From: Actinomycetota bacterium
GTDB taxonomy: Bacteria > Actinomycetota > Acidimicrobiia > Acidimicrobiales > Ilumatobacteraceae
NCBI GenBank assembly: GCA_009711295.1
Contig: WLST01000009.1
Coordinates: 1 to 43,956, forward strand
Direction of reading: 5' to 3'
Length of the DNA: 43,956 nt
Part shown: positions 9,474 through 18,704 of the stretch, piece by piece
Layout of the letters: each line of letters starts with the position of its first letter
Numbering within the stretch: position 1 is the stretch's first letter
Program-made: the position numbers and the translations under genes
The notes under the pieces: generated by a model
The model's input: only the letters and a program-made list of their open reading frames with translations
What the model was told of the DNA's origin: nothing
Databases searched by the model: none

Positions 9474-10624
9474 ATCACACCTGCCTGCTTTGCCTTGGCG
9501 ATATTTGCTTCATGCTGTGCATACGTTGCAGCAAATACATGTTTGCCATCTTTATCGGCAATGACGTAATATAAATACTCACATTTTTCATTTGCCGTGA
9601 GTCCGGCACAAAGTGGATCGCCAGCAGACGGGTTAGGAGAAGGGTTCAACGCTGCCCGTATTGATGCACGACCAGGCTGTGCGATGGGAGTTGGCGGCAA
9701 GCCCTTGTACATGTATGTGTTGTAGGGGAAATCAATTTTCTGCAGTTCACTGATTGTCTGTGCAGGATCTTGCTTGTAGCGCAAGGTTGCATCGATTTGG
9801 AGCAGCATTTTGCGCTTCAAACGGTTGTAGATCACGCGTGCAATTTTTGGGCGATCGGCATCGACTTTCGCCTCGCGTTCAATCATCGACGCCACAATCA
9901 GCACTTCATAGGGGCTGTACCCAAGTCGTTCCTCAGATTTTGCTATGCCTTCTTGTCGCCCTACCCGCTCCATGAGACCAGCCATCCGCTGCAGCACACG
10001 AGTAGCAGAGTCGTCTCCAGATATTTGGTAGGTATCTGGAAACAAGAGCCCTTCAAGATTTGTTGACCCATTGGGAGCAAATGCAGAAGTCACCACTCCA
10101 CTCCCCGCTTGCTGCAGAAAGTTTGCGGCATCAAGTCGTGAAACTTTTTCGGCGAGTCGAGATGCCATCTGTTCTAATGTGAAACCTTCAGGGAAGGTGA
10201 CATTGGTAAAAGTTTGTTCAGGCGGCGTATTGAGTACAGCCATAATGTTGCCCATGTGATCATGTGGCTTTAAAAGAAAATAACCAGGATAAAAAGTGAT
10301 GCCGCCCTTGCGCCCCACGTACCACCGAAACACCCGAGCACTGGTAATGATCTTTTCTTTTTCGAGCCTGCTGCTGACATTATTCAACGTGTCATTAGCC
10401 GCCACGGTGAAATTCACCGCACTCGCTGGGTCGCCTACTGGGTTCACCTGGCGGAGATACCACAGCGACCCGCCACCTGCAATAAGTACCAAGGCCAGAA
10501 AAACACTGACAACAATGAGAACAAGTGAACGCGAAGGACCCCGTGTTTGCCCTTGCACAGCGAGGTCGCGAGCAGGAACTTCGTCAATGACGTCCCACGG
10601 GTCTTCGTTCCAGTCATGAGACAT
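9470..10624 (-). CDS. mltG: Endolytic murein transglycosylase MltG (YceG-like)
   Basis: A membrane-anchored lytic transglycosylase thought to terminate nascent glycan strands. The 384-residue protein has a cytoplasmic N-terminus of about 32 residues, one transmembrane helix (33-57), then a LysM-like segment and the YceG domain. The catalytic Glu is in ASMIEREAK (Glu249); the flanking IARVIYNRLKRKMLLQIDATLRY and KGLPPTPIAQPGRASI segments are family signatures. The start abuts the ruvX TAA and the stop overlaps aroE. The alaS-ruvX-mltG-aroE order is conserved in many Gram-positives. Confidence 0.95.
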   Translation of the reverse strand: MSHDWNEDPWDVIDEVPARDLAVQGQTRGPSRSLVLIVVSVFLALVLIAGGGSLWYLRQVNPVGDPASAVNFTVAANDTLNNVSSRLEKEKIITSARVFRWYVGRKGGITFYPGYFLLKPHDHMGNIMAVLNTPPEQTFTNVTFPEGFTLEQMASRLAEKVSRLDAANFLQQAGSGVVTSAFAPNGSTNLEGLLFPDTYQISGDDSATRVLQRMAGLMERVGRQEGIAKSEERLGYSPYEVLIVASMIEREAKVDADRPKIARVIYNRLKRKMLLQIDATLRYKQDPAQTISELQKIDFPYNTYMYKGLPPTPIAQPGRASIRAALNPSPNPSAGDPLCAGLTANEKCEYLYYVIADKDGKHVFAATYAQHEANIAKAKQAGVM

Positions 10625-11056
10625 TTAGAGATTGGCCTGACGATCGAGCCATGCTTGCAACATCACAGCAGCAGCAACTTTATCGACCACACGCCGGCGC
10701 GCTTGAGCGTTCATCTTTGCTTCAATCATCGCACGGTCTGCACTGACCGTTGTGAGGCGCTCATCATAAGTACTTACAGGCACATGAACTACGGTAGCCA
10801 ATTGCTTCGTCTCGGCAATGGCAGCAGTAGCAGCTTTTCCTACAGACCCATCCATTGACAGCGGCAAACCCACTACGACAGCCTCGCATTCTTCTTCTTC
10901 CACCAAGAGACGAATATTGTCGTGATCTTTTTTTGTACTACCTGAGCGCTGCAGAACCGTGAGAGGCGATGCAATGGTTCCGCTGCGATCGCTCACCGCT
11001 ATACCAATTCGTTTTGAACCTAAGTCGATACCAAGTACACGCAAAGGCCTCGTCAC
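10625..11056 (-). CDS. ruvX: Holliday-junction resolvase-like RuvX (YqgF)
   Basis: A small RNase H-fold nuclease linked to pre-16S rRNA maturation or recombination. The 143-residue protein begins LRVLGIDLGSKRIGIAVSD with the first catalytic Asp, has VVVGLPLSMDGSVG, the VSTYDERLTTVSADRAM segment with Asp-Glu, and a C-terminal KVAAAVMLQAWLD with VDKVAA providing the last acidic residue. GTG at 11056 shares GTGA with the alaS stop. The alaS-ruvX-mltG order supports the family assignment; its exact cellular substrate is not settled from sequence. Confidence 0.93.
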   Translation of the reverse strand: MTRPLRVLGIDLGSKRIGIAVSDRSGTIASPLTVLQRSGSTKKDHDNIRLLVEEEECEAVVVGLPLSMDGSVGKAATAAIAETKQLATVVHVPVSTYDERLTTVSADRAMIEAKMNAQARRRVVDKVAAAVMLQAWLDRQANL

Positions 11057-13704
11057 AATAAAGCACCAAGCGCTTCTTGAACGGAAGCTCCTGCTAGAGA
11101 AATAGCTTCAGGTAGACCGGCCGCATTTTTTCCACCTGCTGTGGCTATGTCGCCTTTGCCGCCTCCGCCGCCACCCACTGCCTTTGCCGCAGCGGCAATA
11201 AGGCTGCCGGCAGAAACAGAAACGCTCGGAGTTGTTGCAGCAACTATGGCCACACCACCCGTGTCCGTCACACCAGCAAGTACCACGGCACGAATTCCAT
11301 TGACATTGCGGACTGCTAATGCGAGTTCTCGTAGATCTCCAGGGGTCAGCCCATCAATTTGTTGCACCACTCCACCGTTGACTTCCGATGCTGCAATTTC
11401 GCCCGCCTGGGTTGCTGCAAGGCGTGAGCGTAATACACGGTTTTCATCTTGCAATGCTCGTATGTCGTCGATTTTGCGTTCGATATATGCATTCACTGTG
11501 TCGGGAGTTGCACCAAGCAACTCTGCCGCGTGCGAAAGAGTGACATTTTGTTGCTGGATGAATGCCAGTGAATGGGTTCCGGCTACTGCTTCTATACGAC
11601 GCAGGTTTGAGCCGATAGAACTCTCAGACAGAATTTTGATTGCACCGATATCGCCAGTGGCGCCGACGTGAGTTCCTCCACAGAGTTCCACAGAATCGCC
11701 TGCATCGAGAACCCGTACGAGGTCGCCATACTTGTCGCCAAAAAATGCGATTGCTCCAGCTTTGGTGGCCTCGTCTTTTGAGGTTTCGTACACTGCCACT
11801 CCACAGTTCTTCAGCACCTGCAAGTTGGCGAGGCGCTCAATTTCGCGGAGTTCAGTGGGTGAGACTGCTGCATAGTGGCTGAAGTCAAACCGCAATCGCT
11901 CTGGCTCGACAAGAGAACCAGCCTGCTTCACATGTTCTCCGAGCACTTCACGCAGCGCCCAATGCAACATGTGAGTAGCCGTATGGTGGCGACGAATTTC
12001 AGTACGCCGGTCGTTGTTAATTGAGGCCACGACCTGAGCATTTACTTTGGGGATGCCACGCACAACGCGACACAGGTGCATGCGCAAGTTCGGCAACGCA
12101 AATGTGGTGTCGAGAACTTCTAGCTCACAATCGGCATTAGAGATGGTTCCGGTGTCTCCGACCTGGCCGCCGCTTTCGGCGTAGAAAGGTGTGACATCGA
12201 GGAAAACTTCAAAACAACCGTCATGAGCAACCGACTCATTGAGGCCAACAATGATTGACGATGACTCGACACTCTCGTAGCCCACGAATGCGCTCACACC
12301 ATGCGTTTCCATAATGTTGCGATAGGTAGCTATTTGAGAATCGTCAACTTTGCCACCCTTGCGTGCTTGCTTAGCGCGATCACGCTGCTGGTCCATCTCT
12401 AAACGGAAACCATCGAGATCTACTTCAACTTCTCTTTCGCTGGCAATTTCTTGCGTGAGTTCAAGAGGAAAGCCATAGGTGTCGTGCAACAAAAATGCAG
12501 TGGACCCAGCCAGGTTCTTGCCACTCTTGTCGAGTGCTTCATCGAGAATATGAGTACCGGTCTTCAAAGTTTGGCGGAACTTCTCTTCTTCACGGGTGAG
12601 AACATCGACGATGAAGTCTCGGTTCTTTTGTACGTCTGGGTAGGCCGAACCCATCACATCAATTGCGGTGTTCACCAGGCTAGGCATCACCAGCTTCTCG
12701 GTTCCCAAAATGTAGGCGTGACGCACCGCGCGCCGAATGATGCGACGCAGCACGTAGCCACGATTTTCATTTGAGGGAAATACACCATCGTTCACGAGCA
12801 TCGTGGACGAACGAGCATGCTCAGCAAGCACTCGCAAACTGAAGCTTGACTTATCGTCGTAATCGCCAGAGAGATACTTCTTGCCAGTTAAAGACTGCGC
12901 TTGTTCCACCAGAGGCATCAACAGGTCGGTTTCCCACACTGAGTCTGTTTTTTGCATGAGAGCAACAATGCGTTCGAGGCCAGCTCCGGTATCGATTGAA
13001 GGTTTAGGCAGCGGCGTGCGTGACCCGTCGGGCGCCTGGTTGTACTGCATGAAGACGAGGTTCCAAAACTCAAGGAATCGGTCGCCATGTGGGTCATTCA
13101 GTGGTCCGCCATCTGGGCCGAATGCTGGCCCGCGGTCGATGTGAATTTCCGAGCATGGTCCACAGGGGCCGGTATCGCCCATTTGCCAAAAGTTGTCTTT
13201 ATCGCCGAGCCGCTGAATACGCGACATCGGAACACCCACTTGTTCATGCCACATTGCTTCGGCTTCATCGTCACTTTCGTGAACAGTGATCCAGAGTTGA
13301 TCGCCATCGAATCCGAAGACTTCTGTCACAAGTTCCCATGACCAAGGAATGGCGCTCTCTTTGAAATAGTCACCGAAACTGAAGTTGCCGAGCATTTCGA
13401 AAAAGACGAGGTGGCGCTTCGTGCGCCCGACATCGTCGAGATCGTTGTGCTTTCCACCTGCACGAGCACACTTTTGAACACTCACTGCTCGCTTATACGG
13501 TGGCGTTTCATCGCCCACGAAATACGGCTTGAAGGGCACCATTCCGGCAACTGTAAAAAGCACGGTGGGGTCATGGGGAATGAGGCTGGCTGACTCGACC
13601 TGAGCATGGCCTTTGGCAATGAAAAAGTCACGAAAAGCGTTGCGCACCTCGTTAGCTGAATGCGGACGACGTGTTGAACTGAACGGATTCGAGGGAGTAC
13701 TCAT
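11053..13704 (-). CDS. alaS: Alanyl-tRNA synthetase
   Basis: Charges tRNA-Ala. The 883-residue, full-length protein has the class II catalytic core (motif 2 around TKRHLVFFEMLGNFSFGDYFK, motif 3 around DTGAGLERI), the tRNA-recognition domain, the editing domain with zinc ligands HHTATHMLH and ELCGGTH, a coiled-coil segment (residues roughly 735-765), and the C-terminal DHHA1 domain with a GGGGGGKGDIATAGG glycine loop. ATG at 13704 follows the 78-residue membrane protein by 18 nt. AlaX editing proteins lack the catalytic core seen here. Confidence 0.97.
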   Translation of the reverse strand: MSTPSNPFSSTRRPHSANEVRNAFRDFFIAKGHAQVESASLIPHDPTVLFTVAGMVPFKPYFVGDETPPYKRAVSVQKCARAGGKHNDLDDVGRTKRHLVFFEMLGNFSFGDYFKESAIPWSWELVTEVFGFDGDQLWITVHESDDEAEAMWHEQVGVPMSRIQRLGDKDNFWQMGDTGPCGPCSEIHIDRGPAFGPDGGPLNDPHGDRFLEFWNLVFMQYNQAPDGSRTPLPKPSIDTGAGLERIVALMQKTDSVWETDLLMPLVEQAQSLTGKKYLSGDYDDKSSFSLRVLAEHARSSTMLVNDGVFPSNENRGYVLRRIIRRAVRHAYILGTEKLVMPSLVNTAIDVMGSAYPDVQKNRDFIVDVLTREEEKFRQTLKTGTHILDEALDKSGKNLAGSTAFLLHDTYGFPLELTQEIASEREVEVDLDGFRLEMDQQRDRAKQARKGGKVDDSQIATYRNIMETHGVSAFVGYESVESSSIIVGLNESVAHDGCFEVFLDVTPFYAESGGQVGDTGTISNADCELEVLDTTFALPNLRMHLCRVVRGIPKVNAQVVASINNDRRTEIRRHHTATHMLHWALREVLGEHVKQAGSLVEPERLRFDFSHYAAVSPTELREIERLANLQVLKNCGVAVYETSKDEATKAGAIAFFGDKYGDLVRVLDAGDSVELCGGTHVGATGDIGAIKILSESSIGSNLRRIEAVAGTHSLAFIQQQNVTLSHAAELLGATPDTVNAYIERKIDDIRALQDENRVLRSRLAATQAGEIAASEVNGGVVQQIDGLTPGDLRELALAVRNVNGIRAVVLAGVTDTGGVAIVAATTPSVSVSAGSLIAAAAKAVGGGGGGKGDIATAGGKNAAGLPEAISLAGASVQEALGALL

Positions 13705-13722
13705 TACCGCAAATCTTAGCCG

Positions 13723-13959
13723 TTACGGCTTCGGTTGGAGTTCTGATTCGCGTTCACGCATTGCACTTTGTCCTTCGTGGACTGCATCGGTGAAGCGCGA
13801 ACGAACGCTGCGAGACACTTCCCCCGCGCGCACCTTGGCTCGTTGAGCAACTCGTGTTGGAGCAAGATCTTGTGCTGCTGTCACCACTCGCCTCTTTGCA
13901 TAGCCACCTCCAATGAGGGCCACTACAAAACCGGCAAAGAACCAGACCAAACGACGCAT
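13723..13959 (-). CDS. Small single-pass membrane protein between DUF948 gene and alaS
   Basis: A 78-residue protein with one N-terminal hydrophobic helix (about 4-20, WFFAGFVVALIGGGY) preceded by two Arg, then a highly charged Arg/Glu-rich tail that looks helical. It has no catalytic motif and I do not recognise a function. Small proteins of this build lie between a DUF948 gene and alaS in many actinobacteria, so it is probably real rather than a chance frame. It is 9 nt after the DUF948 protein and 18 nt before alaS, in the same operon. Confidence 0.75.
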   Translation of the reverse strand: MRRLVWFFAGFVVALIGGGYAKRRVVTAAQDLAPTRVAQRAKVRAGEVSRSVRSRFTDAVHEGQSAMRERESELQPKP

Positions 13960-13968
13960 ACCTGCACC

Positions 13969-14397
13969 CTATCTGCCAGATTTTCTACGCTGCCGCGTTT
14001 CTCGCTGTGGAGCCGGTGATGGTGTTGATTTTGAGAATTTACGCAGTCCACGTGAAACACCTCTGGCAACAGCAACGGTTTTGATGAGCGGCGAGGTAAT
14101 TACTGTTCGCGCCACCCGAGAAGTATCGGCCAAGGCTGTACTCACCATTTCGGCTGAACCAAGAACCCTGTCGAATCGCTCGAGGTCTTCGCGGGCATCA
14201 TCAACAACTTCGCGTGTTTCATCGGTGGCATCTCGCAGATCTGCCATCAGCGGCAACACACGTGACTCAAAAAGATCGAGATCGGTACGTAACTCTCGTA
14301 GCGCCGACAGCACCTGGAGCAAAACAATACTTAAAGCTGCGAATGCTAAAAAGCACATCACTAAGCCCACGATGACTGCAATATCGCGACCTGTCAT
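13969..14397 (-). CDS. DUF948-type membrane protein
   Basis: A 142-residue protein with an N-terminal transmembrane helix (about 7-28, VIVGLVMCFLAFAALSIVLL) and a long acidic coiled-coil stretch (about 30-85) rich in Leu-Arg-Asp heptads, followed by a basic C-terminal tail (GVSRGLRKF ... RQRRKSGR). This matches the DUF948 family found upstream of alaS in actinobacteria; function unknown. ATG at 14397 shares ATGA with the rarA stop. Together with the 78-residue protein downstream it may form a small envelope pair, which is inference from adjacency. Confidence 0.8.
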   Translation of the reverse strand: MTGRDIAVIVGLVMCFLAFAALSIVLLQVLSALRELRTDLDLFESRVLPLMADLRDATDETREVVDDAREDLERFDRVLGSAEMVSTALADTSRVARTVITSPLIKTVAVARGVSRGLRKFSKSTPSPAPQRETRQRRKSGR

Positions 14398-15662
14398 AGG
14401 TGCTCATCGTAGTAGTGGCGACCGTCTAAAGCCTCGGGCAAATAGTCATTAGCTTGCGCTGCAGGGTTGTGCGGCGTCGCTACGTGCGGCGAAACATAGC
14501 CGGATCCATGGCCCAAAGTTTCGGCACCCTGATAGTGACCATCACGAAGAAACAGTGGCACCTCACCAATGCCACCACTTCGTACTTCGCTCATTGCACT
14601 CCATATTGCATTTGACGTGGAATTACTTTTAGGAGCTGAGGCTAAATGAATAGTTGCTTGAGCAAGATTCAGTTGCGCCTCGGGCATACCCACGTGCTCC
14701 ACTGCTTGCGCACATGCCGTGGCAACCAATAGCGAGGTGGGGTCGGCCATTCCGATGTCTTCGCTTGCCAGAATGACAAGACGACGCGCAATGAACCTTG
14801 GGTCTTCGCCTGCTACCAACATCCGCGCCAGCCAGTGAATGGCAGCATCGACTGCAGAGCCACGAATACTCTTGATGAAAGCCGAGATGACGTCGTAATG
14901 ATCGTCACGGCCATACCGCAGTGCACTCGTACTGAGGGCAGCTTCAACATTGCCCAGAGAAACAACTACTTGTTTGCCGGTTGTGTTGCTCACGTCGCTG
15001 CGCGCCAATGCACAGGCGACCTCCAATGAGGTCAGAATTTGGCGGCCATCACCTTGTGCCATGTCTAAAAGATGTTTTTTAGCCACTTCATCTAGCTGTG
15101 CATTTTCAGCGGCACAACCTCGTTCTACCAAAACAGAAAGATCAGACGCCGAGAGCGGTTCAAGATGAAACAACGTGGAACGACTACGCAACGGAGCATT
15201 GACTTCAAAAAATGGATTTTCGGTTGTTGCACCAACAAGCACGAGGAGACCACTCTCGACTGCAGGAAGCAACGCATCTTGCTGCGAAGTGCTAAATCGA
15301 TGAATCTCATCAATGAACACCATGGTGCGCCGCTGTTTTTCGCCAAGCAAATGTTGCGCCTGAGCAATGGTCTCACGAATATCTTTCACGCCCGATGACA
15401 CCGCAGATAGACGCACAAAGTGCGCACTTGATTGAGTAGCCATCACTTCGGCAAGTGATGTTTTCCCTATTCCCGGTGGACCCCACAAAATAACCGACGA
15501 CAGTTGATCACTCTCGATGAGTACTCGTAATGGCTTACCTAAACCAACAAGATGTTCTTGCCCTACTACCTCGTCGAGACTGCGTGGTCGTAAACGTGCA
15601 GCGAGAGGAGCCTGTCGCTGCAGTTGCTCTGCAGCAGATGCCGAGAACAGATTCTCACTCGT
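14394..15662 (-). CDS. rarA: Replication-associated recombination protein A (MgsA/RarA ATPase), unusual start
   Basis: AAA+ clamp-loader-like ATPase acting at stalled replication forks. It contains Walker A GPPGIGKTS, Walker B VFIDEIHRF, sensor 1 GATTENPFFEV, and a C-terminal domain with SDVISAFIKSIRGSAVDAA-like sequence and LAMRMLVAGEDPRFIARR-type text, all typical of RarA. The family N-terminus (ENLFSASAAEQ ... PLAARLRPRSLDEVVGQEHLVG) is encoded upstream of the first TTG at 15488. That segment runs to a stop just before 15671 and has no ATG, GTG or TTG. An ACG at 15662, 7 nt after the aspS stop and behind AAGTAGG, would give Met-Ser-Glu-Asn-Leu-Phe, the usual beginning. With it the protein is 422 residues. 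CTG at 15650 is the alternative. Confidence 0.85.
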   Translation of the reverse strand, partial: TSENLFSASAAEQLQRQAPLAARLRPRSLDEVVGQEHLVGLGKPLRVLIESDQLSSVILWGPPGIGKTSLAEVMATQSSAHFVRLSAVSSGVKDIRETIAQAQHLLGEKQRRTMVFIDEIHRFSTSQQDALLPAVESGLLVLVGATTENPFFEVNAPLRSRSTLFHLEPLSASDLSVLVERGCAAENAQLDEVAKKHLLDMAQGDGRQILTSLEVACALARSDVSNTTGKQVVVSLGNVEAALSTSALRYGRDDHYDVISAFIKSIRGSAVDAAIHWLARMLVAGEDPRFIARRLVILASEDIGMADPTSLLVATACAQAVEHVGMPEAQLNLAQATIHLASAPKSNSTSNAIWSAMSEVRSGGIGEVPLFLRDGHYQGAETLGHGSGYVSPHVATPHNPAAQANDYLPEALDGRHYYDEHL

Positions 15663-15669
15663 ACAAGAC

Positions 15670-17436
15670 CTACTTCACTGCCGGAGGTAATGTACGAATA
15701 CCTAGTTCATTGAGTTGAGCAGCATCGACAACAGTTGGCGCATTGGTCATTGGGTCACTGCCCGATTGGGTCTTAGGGAATGCAATGACTTCGCGGATGT
15801 TGTCTTCACCCGCAAGAATTGCAGTTAATCGGTCGATACCAAATGCAAAGCCACCATGCGGTGGAGCCCCATATTTAAATGGTTGCAAGAAGAATCCGAA
15901 TCGGCGATCGGCTTCTTCATCGCTAATACCTAACTTGTTAAACACTTGCCTTTGCAATTCAGGCTCATGAATACGAATGGATCCAGATCCGAGCTCCCAT
16001 CCGTTGAGCACGAGGTCATATGCCAAAGCGCGCACTCGCAATGGCTCGGAGTCGAGGTACTGCAGGTCGTCGGGATGCGGATGACAAAACGGATGATGGC
16101 CTGGCTTTGGACGACCCGTCACTGCATCGATCCCTACAAAGAGAGGGAAATCGATGACCCATACATAGCGATATGGCCCTTCATGAACAGGAGGACGACC
16201 AATATCGTTTCGCAACTGTCCGAGCACTTCACATGTGGTGTCCCACTCGTCGGCAACGATCAAGATGAGGTCGCCTGGCACCGCAGCAAAGCGGTCGCAT
16301 AGTGCAGCGCTCTCCGTAGCAGAAATGAACTTCGCTACTGGAGACTCAAATGTCTTTCCTTCGGCAACGCGCAGCCACACCAAGCCCTTTGCGCCAACTT
16401 GTTTAGCGCGATCGGTGAGAGCGTCGAGCCTGCCTCTTCCCGATGCAGCCTGTTCCGGATACGTTGCCGCATCGACACGAATACCCTTGATAGATGCAGC
16501 CGTGGCAAACGCTTTGAATTCAGTGGAAGCAAAAATATCGGTGAGTTCGTGCAACTCGAGCCCAAAACGAAGGTCGGGCTTATCGACACCAAACCTGTTC
16601 ATTGCCTCATGCCAAGTGATTTGCTCAATGGGAGGAACGGGAACACCGGTTGCGGCTTCGGCAGCAGCGGTGACTGCTTTTCCGATTGCAGCAAGGACAT
16701 CGGGCTGAGTGACAAAACTCATTTCCGCATCTAATTGCATGAACTCGTACTGACGGTCTGCGCGAAGGTCTTCATCGCGCAGGCATCGTGCAATTTGAAA
16801 ATACCGATCGACTCCGGCCACCATCAACAACTGCTTCCACAATTGAGGTGACTGCGGTAGGGCATAAAACGAGCCTGGCTCTTTGCGAGAAGGAACGAGG
16901 AACTCGCGCGCACCTTCAGGGGTGGAAGGCATAAGGAAAGGTGTTTCTACCTCTACGAACTCTTGCAATTCCATTGCAGCGCGGATGGCAGAGTTGATTT
17001 TTGCCCTCAGGCGGATGTTCTTTTGCATCCGCTCACGACGAATATCGAGATAGCGGAATCGCAAACGAATGTTTTCATCTACATCATCGGCACGTGAGTC
17101 GATGGGAAACGGTGGTGGCTCTGACTCATTGAGAACCTCAACGACACAATCGCCAATTTCGATAGCCCCCGTTGGAATCTGAGTATTTAAAGTTCCCTCT
17201 GGCCGTTCACGCACAACGCCAGTAATGCGCACTACATACTCGGAGCGAACATCTACTGTGCGGTCTACTACACACTGGACAATTCCGGAGTGGTCGCGAA
17301 TATCGAAAAAGGCCAAGTGCTCGCCGTGTTCACGGCGACGTGACAACCAACCACATATTTGCACTGTGGTTCCGATGTGCTCGGGGCGCAACTCTCCACA
17401 CAAGTGTGAGCGCATTGAGGTTGATTGTGAAATCAT
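15670..17436 (-). CDS. aspS: Aspartyl-tRNA synthetase
   Basis: Charges tRNA-Asp. The 588-residue bacterial-type enzyme has the N-terminal OB anticodon-binding domain (ICGWLSRRREHGEHLAFFDIRD), class II motif 2 (CLRDEDLRADRQYEFMQLD), the bacterial GAD insertion (about 290-400), and motif 3 GGFAFGIDRL. The His-Gly after RRRE in the OB domain resembles non-discriminating enzymes that also charge tRNA-Asn for GatCAB. That is inference; no gat genes are visible. ATG at 17436 forms ATGA with the hisS stop; a second Met seven codons in is possible. The hisS-aspS pair is common. Confidence 0.96.
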   Translation of the reverse strand: MISQSTSMRSHLCGELRPEHIGTTVQICGWLSRRREHGEHLAFFDIRDHSGIVQCVVDRTVDVRSEYVVRITGVVRERPEGTLNTQIPTGAIEIGDCVVEVLNESEPPPFPIDSRADDVDENIRLRFRYLDIRRERMQKNIRLRAKINSAIRAAMELQEFVEVETPFLMPSTPEGAREFLVPSRKEPGSFYALPQSPQLWKQLLMVAGVDRYFQIARCLRDEDLRADRQYEFMQLDAEMSFVTQPDVLAAIGKAVTAAAEAATGVPVPPIEQITWHEAMNRFGVDKPDLRFGLELHELTDIFASTEFKAFATAASIKGIRVDAATYPEQAASGRGRLDALTDRAKQVGAKGLVWLRVAEGKTFESPVAKFISATESAALCDRFAAVPGDLILIVADEWDTTCEVLGQLRNDIGRPPVHEGPYRYVWVIDFPLFVGIDAVTGRPKPGHHPFCHPHPDDLQYLDSEPLRVRALAYDLVLNGWELGSGSIRIHEPELQRQVFNKLGISDEEADRRFGFFLQPFKYGAPPHGGFAFGIDRLTAILAGEDNIREVIAFPKTQSGSDPMTNAPTVVDAAQLNELGIRTLPPAVK

Positions 17437-18695
17437 GAATTGACCTTTCCTAATTGTGCAGCCACGTGTTGTACGACAGATTCAAGAGGTATTTCCTCTT
17501 GATTTCCGTCGACCATTGACTTCACTGTTGCAACACCTTGAGATAATTCATCGGTACCAATGATGACGGCAAAAGATGCACCCGCCTTATCGGCTGCTTT
17601 CATTTGAGCCTTCATTGCCCGTGCACCATAAGTACGCTCCGATGTGAGACCCGCATTGCGAAACTGTTGACATAACTGCAGTGCTTGCATTCCACCTGTG
17701 GTATCGATGACAAACACATCGGCTTTCGTCGATGGGTGAGGGAACACATTCTCAGCATCACATGCCAGAAGTGTGCGATCGAGACCAATGGCAAAACCAA
17801 TACCAGGAGTAGCAGGACCGCCGAGATCTTCTACCAACCCGTCGTATCGCCCACCCCCGCCGACCGCTGTTTGAGCAGACTCCAACGCAGTGGACTGAAA
17901 TTCAAAAGTAGTACGGCAGTAGTAGTCGAGCCCGCGTACAAGACGCTCGTTGACAACATAAGAGATGCCGAGAGCCTCGAGACCTTGCTTTACCTGAGCG
18001 AAGTGCGAGGCAGCTTCATCGCTGAGGTAGCCACTAATTGATGGAGCCTGCGACACAACTGCCTGTTCATTCTCGCGCTTGGAGTCGAGCACACGTAGTG
18101 GGTTTCGCTCGAGAGTTGCCACGCTTTCGGGACTCAACTTCTCGATATGGCTCTCGAAATACTGTGCAAGAGCATCGACATACCGGGAACGATCACCCGA
18201 GTCACCTAAGGAGTTGATGTGCAAAACAACGTTGCGTAAACCCAGACCGTGAAAAAATTCAACGGCTAGCGCAATAACTTCAACATCGAGTAACGGGTCG
18301 TCGCTTCCTAGGGCTTCAACACCCACTTGGTCGAATTGCCGATAGCGCCCGTGCTGAGCACGCTCGTAGCGGAAGTTGGGACCTCCGTACCAGACCTTCC
18401 ATGGAGACGTTGGTCGATGTTGGGCATAGGAACGGCACACTCCAGCAGTTTGTTCTGGTCGGAGCGCAACGTGGCGACCACCCTTATCGACAAAGTCATA
18501 CATCTCTTTGGTGACGACATCGGTTGCGTCTCCTAGTCGCTGAAACACCCCGAGATCTTCAAACATCGGCACCACAATGTGTTGAAAACCGGCCAGCGAG
18601 ACAACCGAGTCAAAACTCTCTACAAAGGCACGCCAGCGAGCCGCATCGGGCGGCAAAATATCGCGAGTCCCGGGAGTTGTTTGAAACGATGGCAC
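17433..18695 (-). CDS. hisS: Histidyl-tRNA synthetase
   Basis: Charges tRNA-His. The 420-residue protein has PGTRDILPPD near the start, motif 2 RPEQTAGVCRSYAQ with WYGGPNFRYERAQHGRYRQFDQVG, the histidine-binding RGLDYYCRTTFEF, motif 3 GIGFAIGLDRTL, and a C-terminal anticodon domain (VFVIDTTGGMQALQL). Starts with GTG at 18695, 9 nt after rel. HisZ is excluded because the full catalytic and C-terminal parts are present. Coupled to aspS by a 4-nt overlap. Confidence 0.96.
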   Translation of the reverse strand: MPSFQTTPGTRDILPPDAARWRAFVESFDSVVSLAGFQHIVVPMFEDLGVFQRLGDATDVVTKEMYDFVDKGGRHVALRPEQTAGVCRSYAQHRPTSPWKVWYGGPNFRYERAQHGRYRQFDQVGVEALGSDDPLLDVEVIALAVEFFHGLGLRNVVLHINSLGDSGDRSRYVDALAQYFESHIEKLSPESVATLERNPLRVLDSKRENEQAVVSQAPSISGYLSDEAASHFAQVKQGLEALGISYVVNERLVRGLDYYCRTTFEFQSTALESAQTAVGGGGRYDGLVEDLGGPATPGIGFAIGLDRTLLACDAENVFPHPSTKADVFVIDTTGGMQALQLCQQFRNAGLTSERTYGARAMKAQMKAADKAGASFAVIIGTDELSQGVATVKSMVDGNQEEIPLESVVQHVAAQLGKVNS

Positions 18696-18704
18696 GCCAA
18701 GAGG

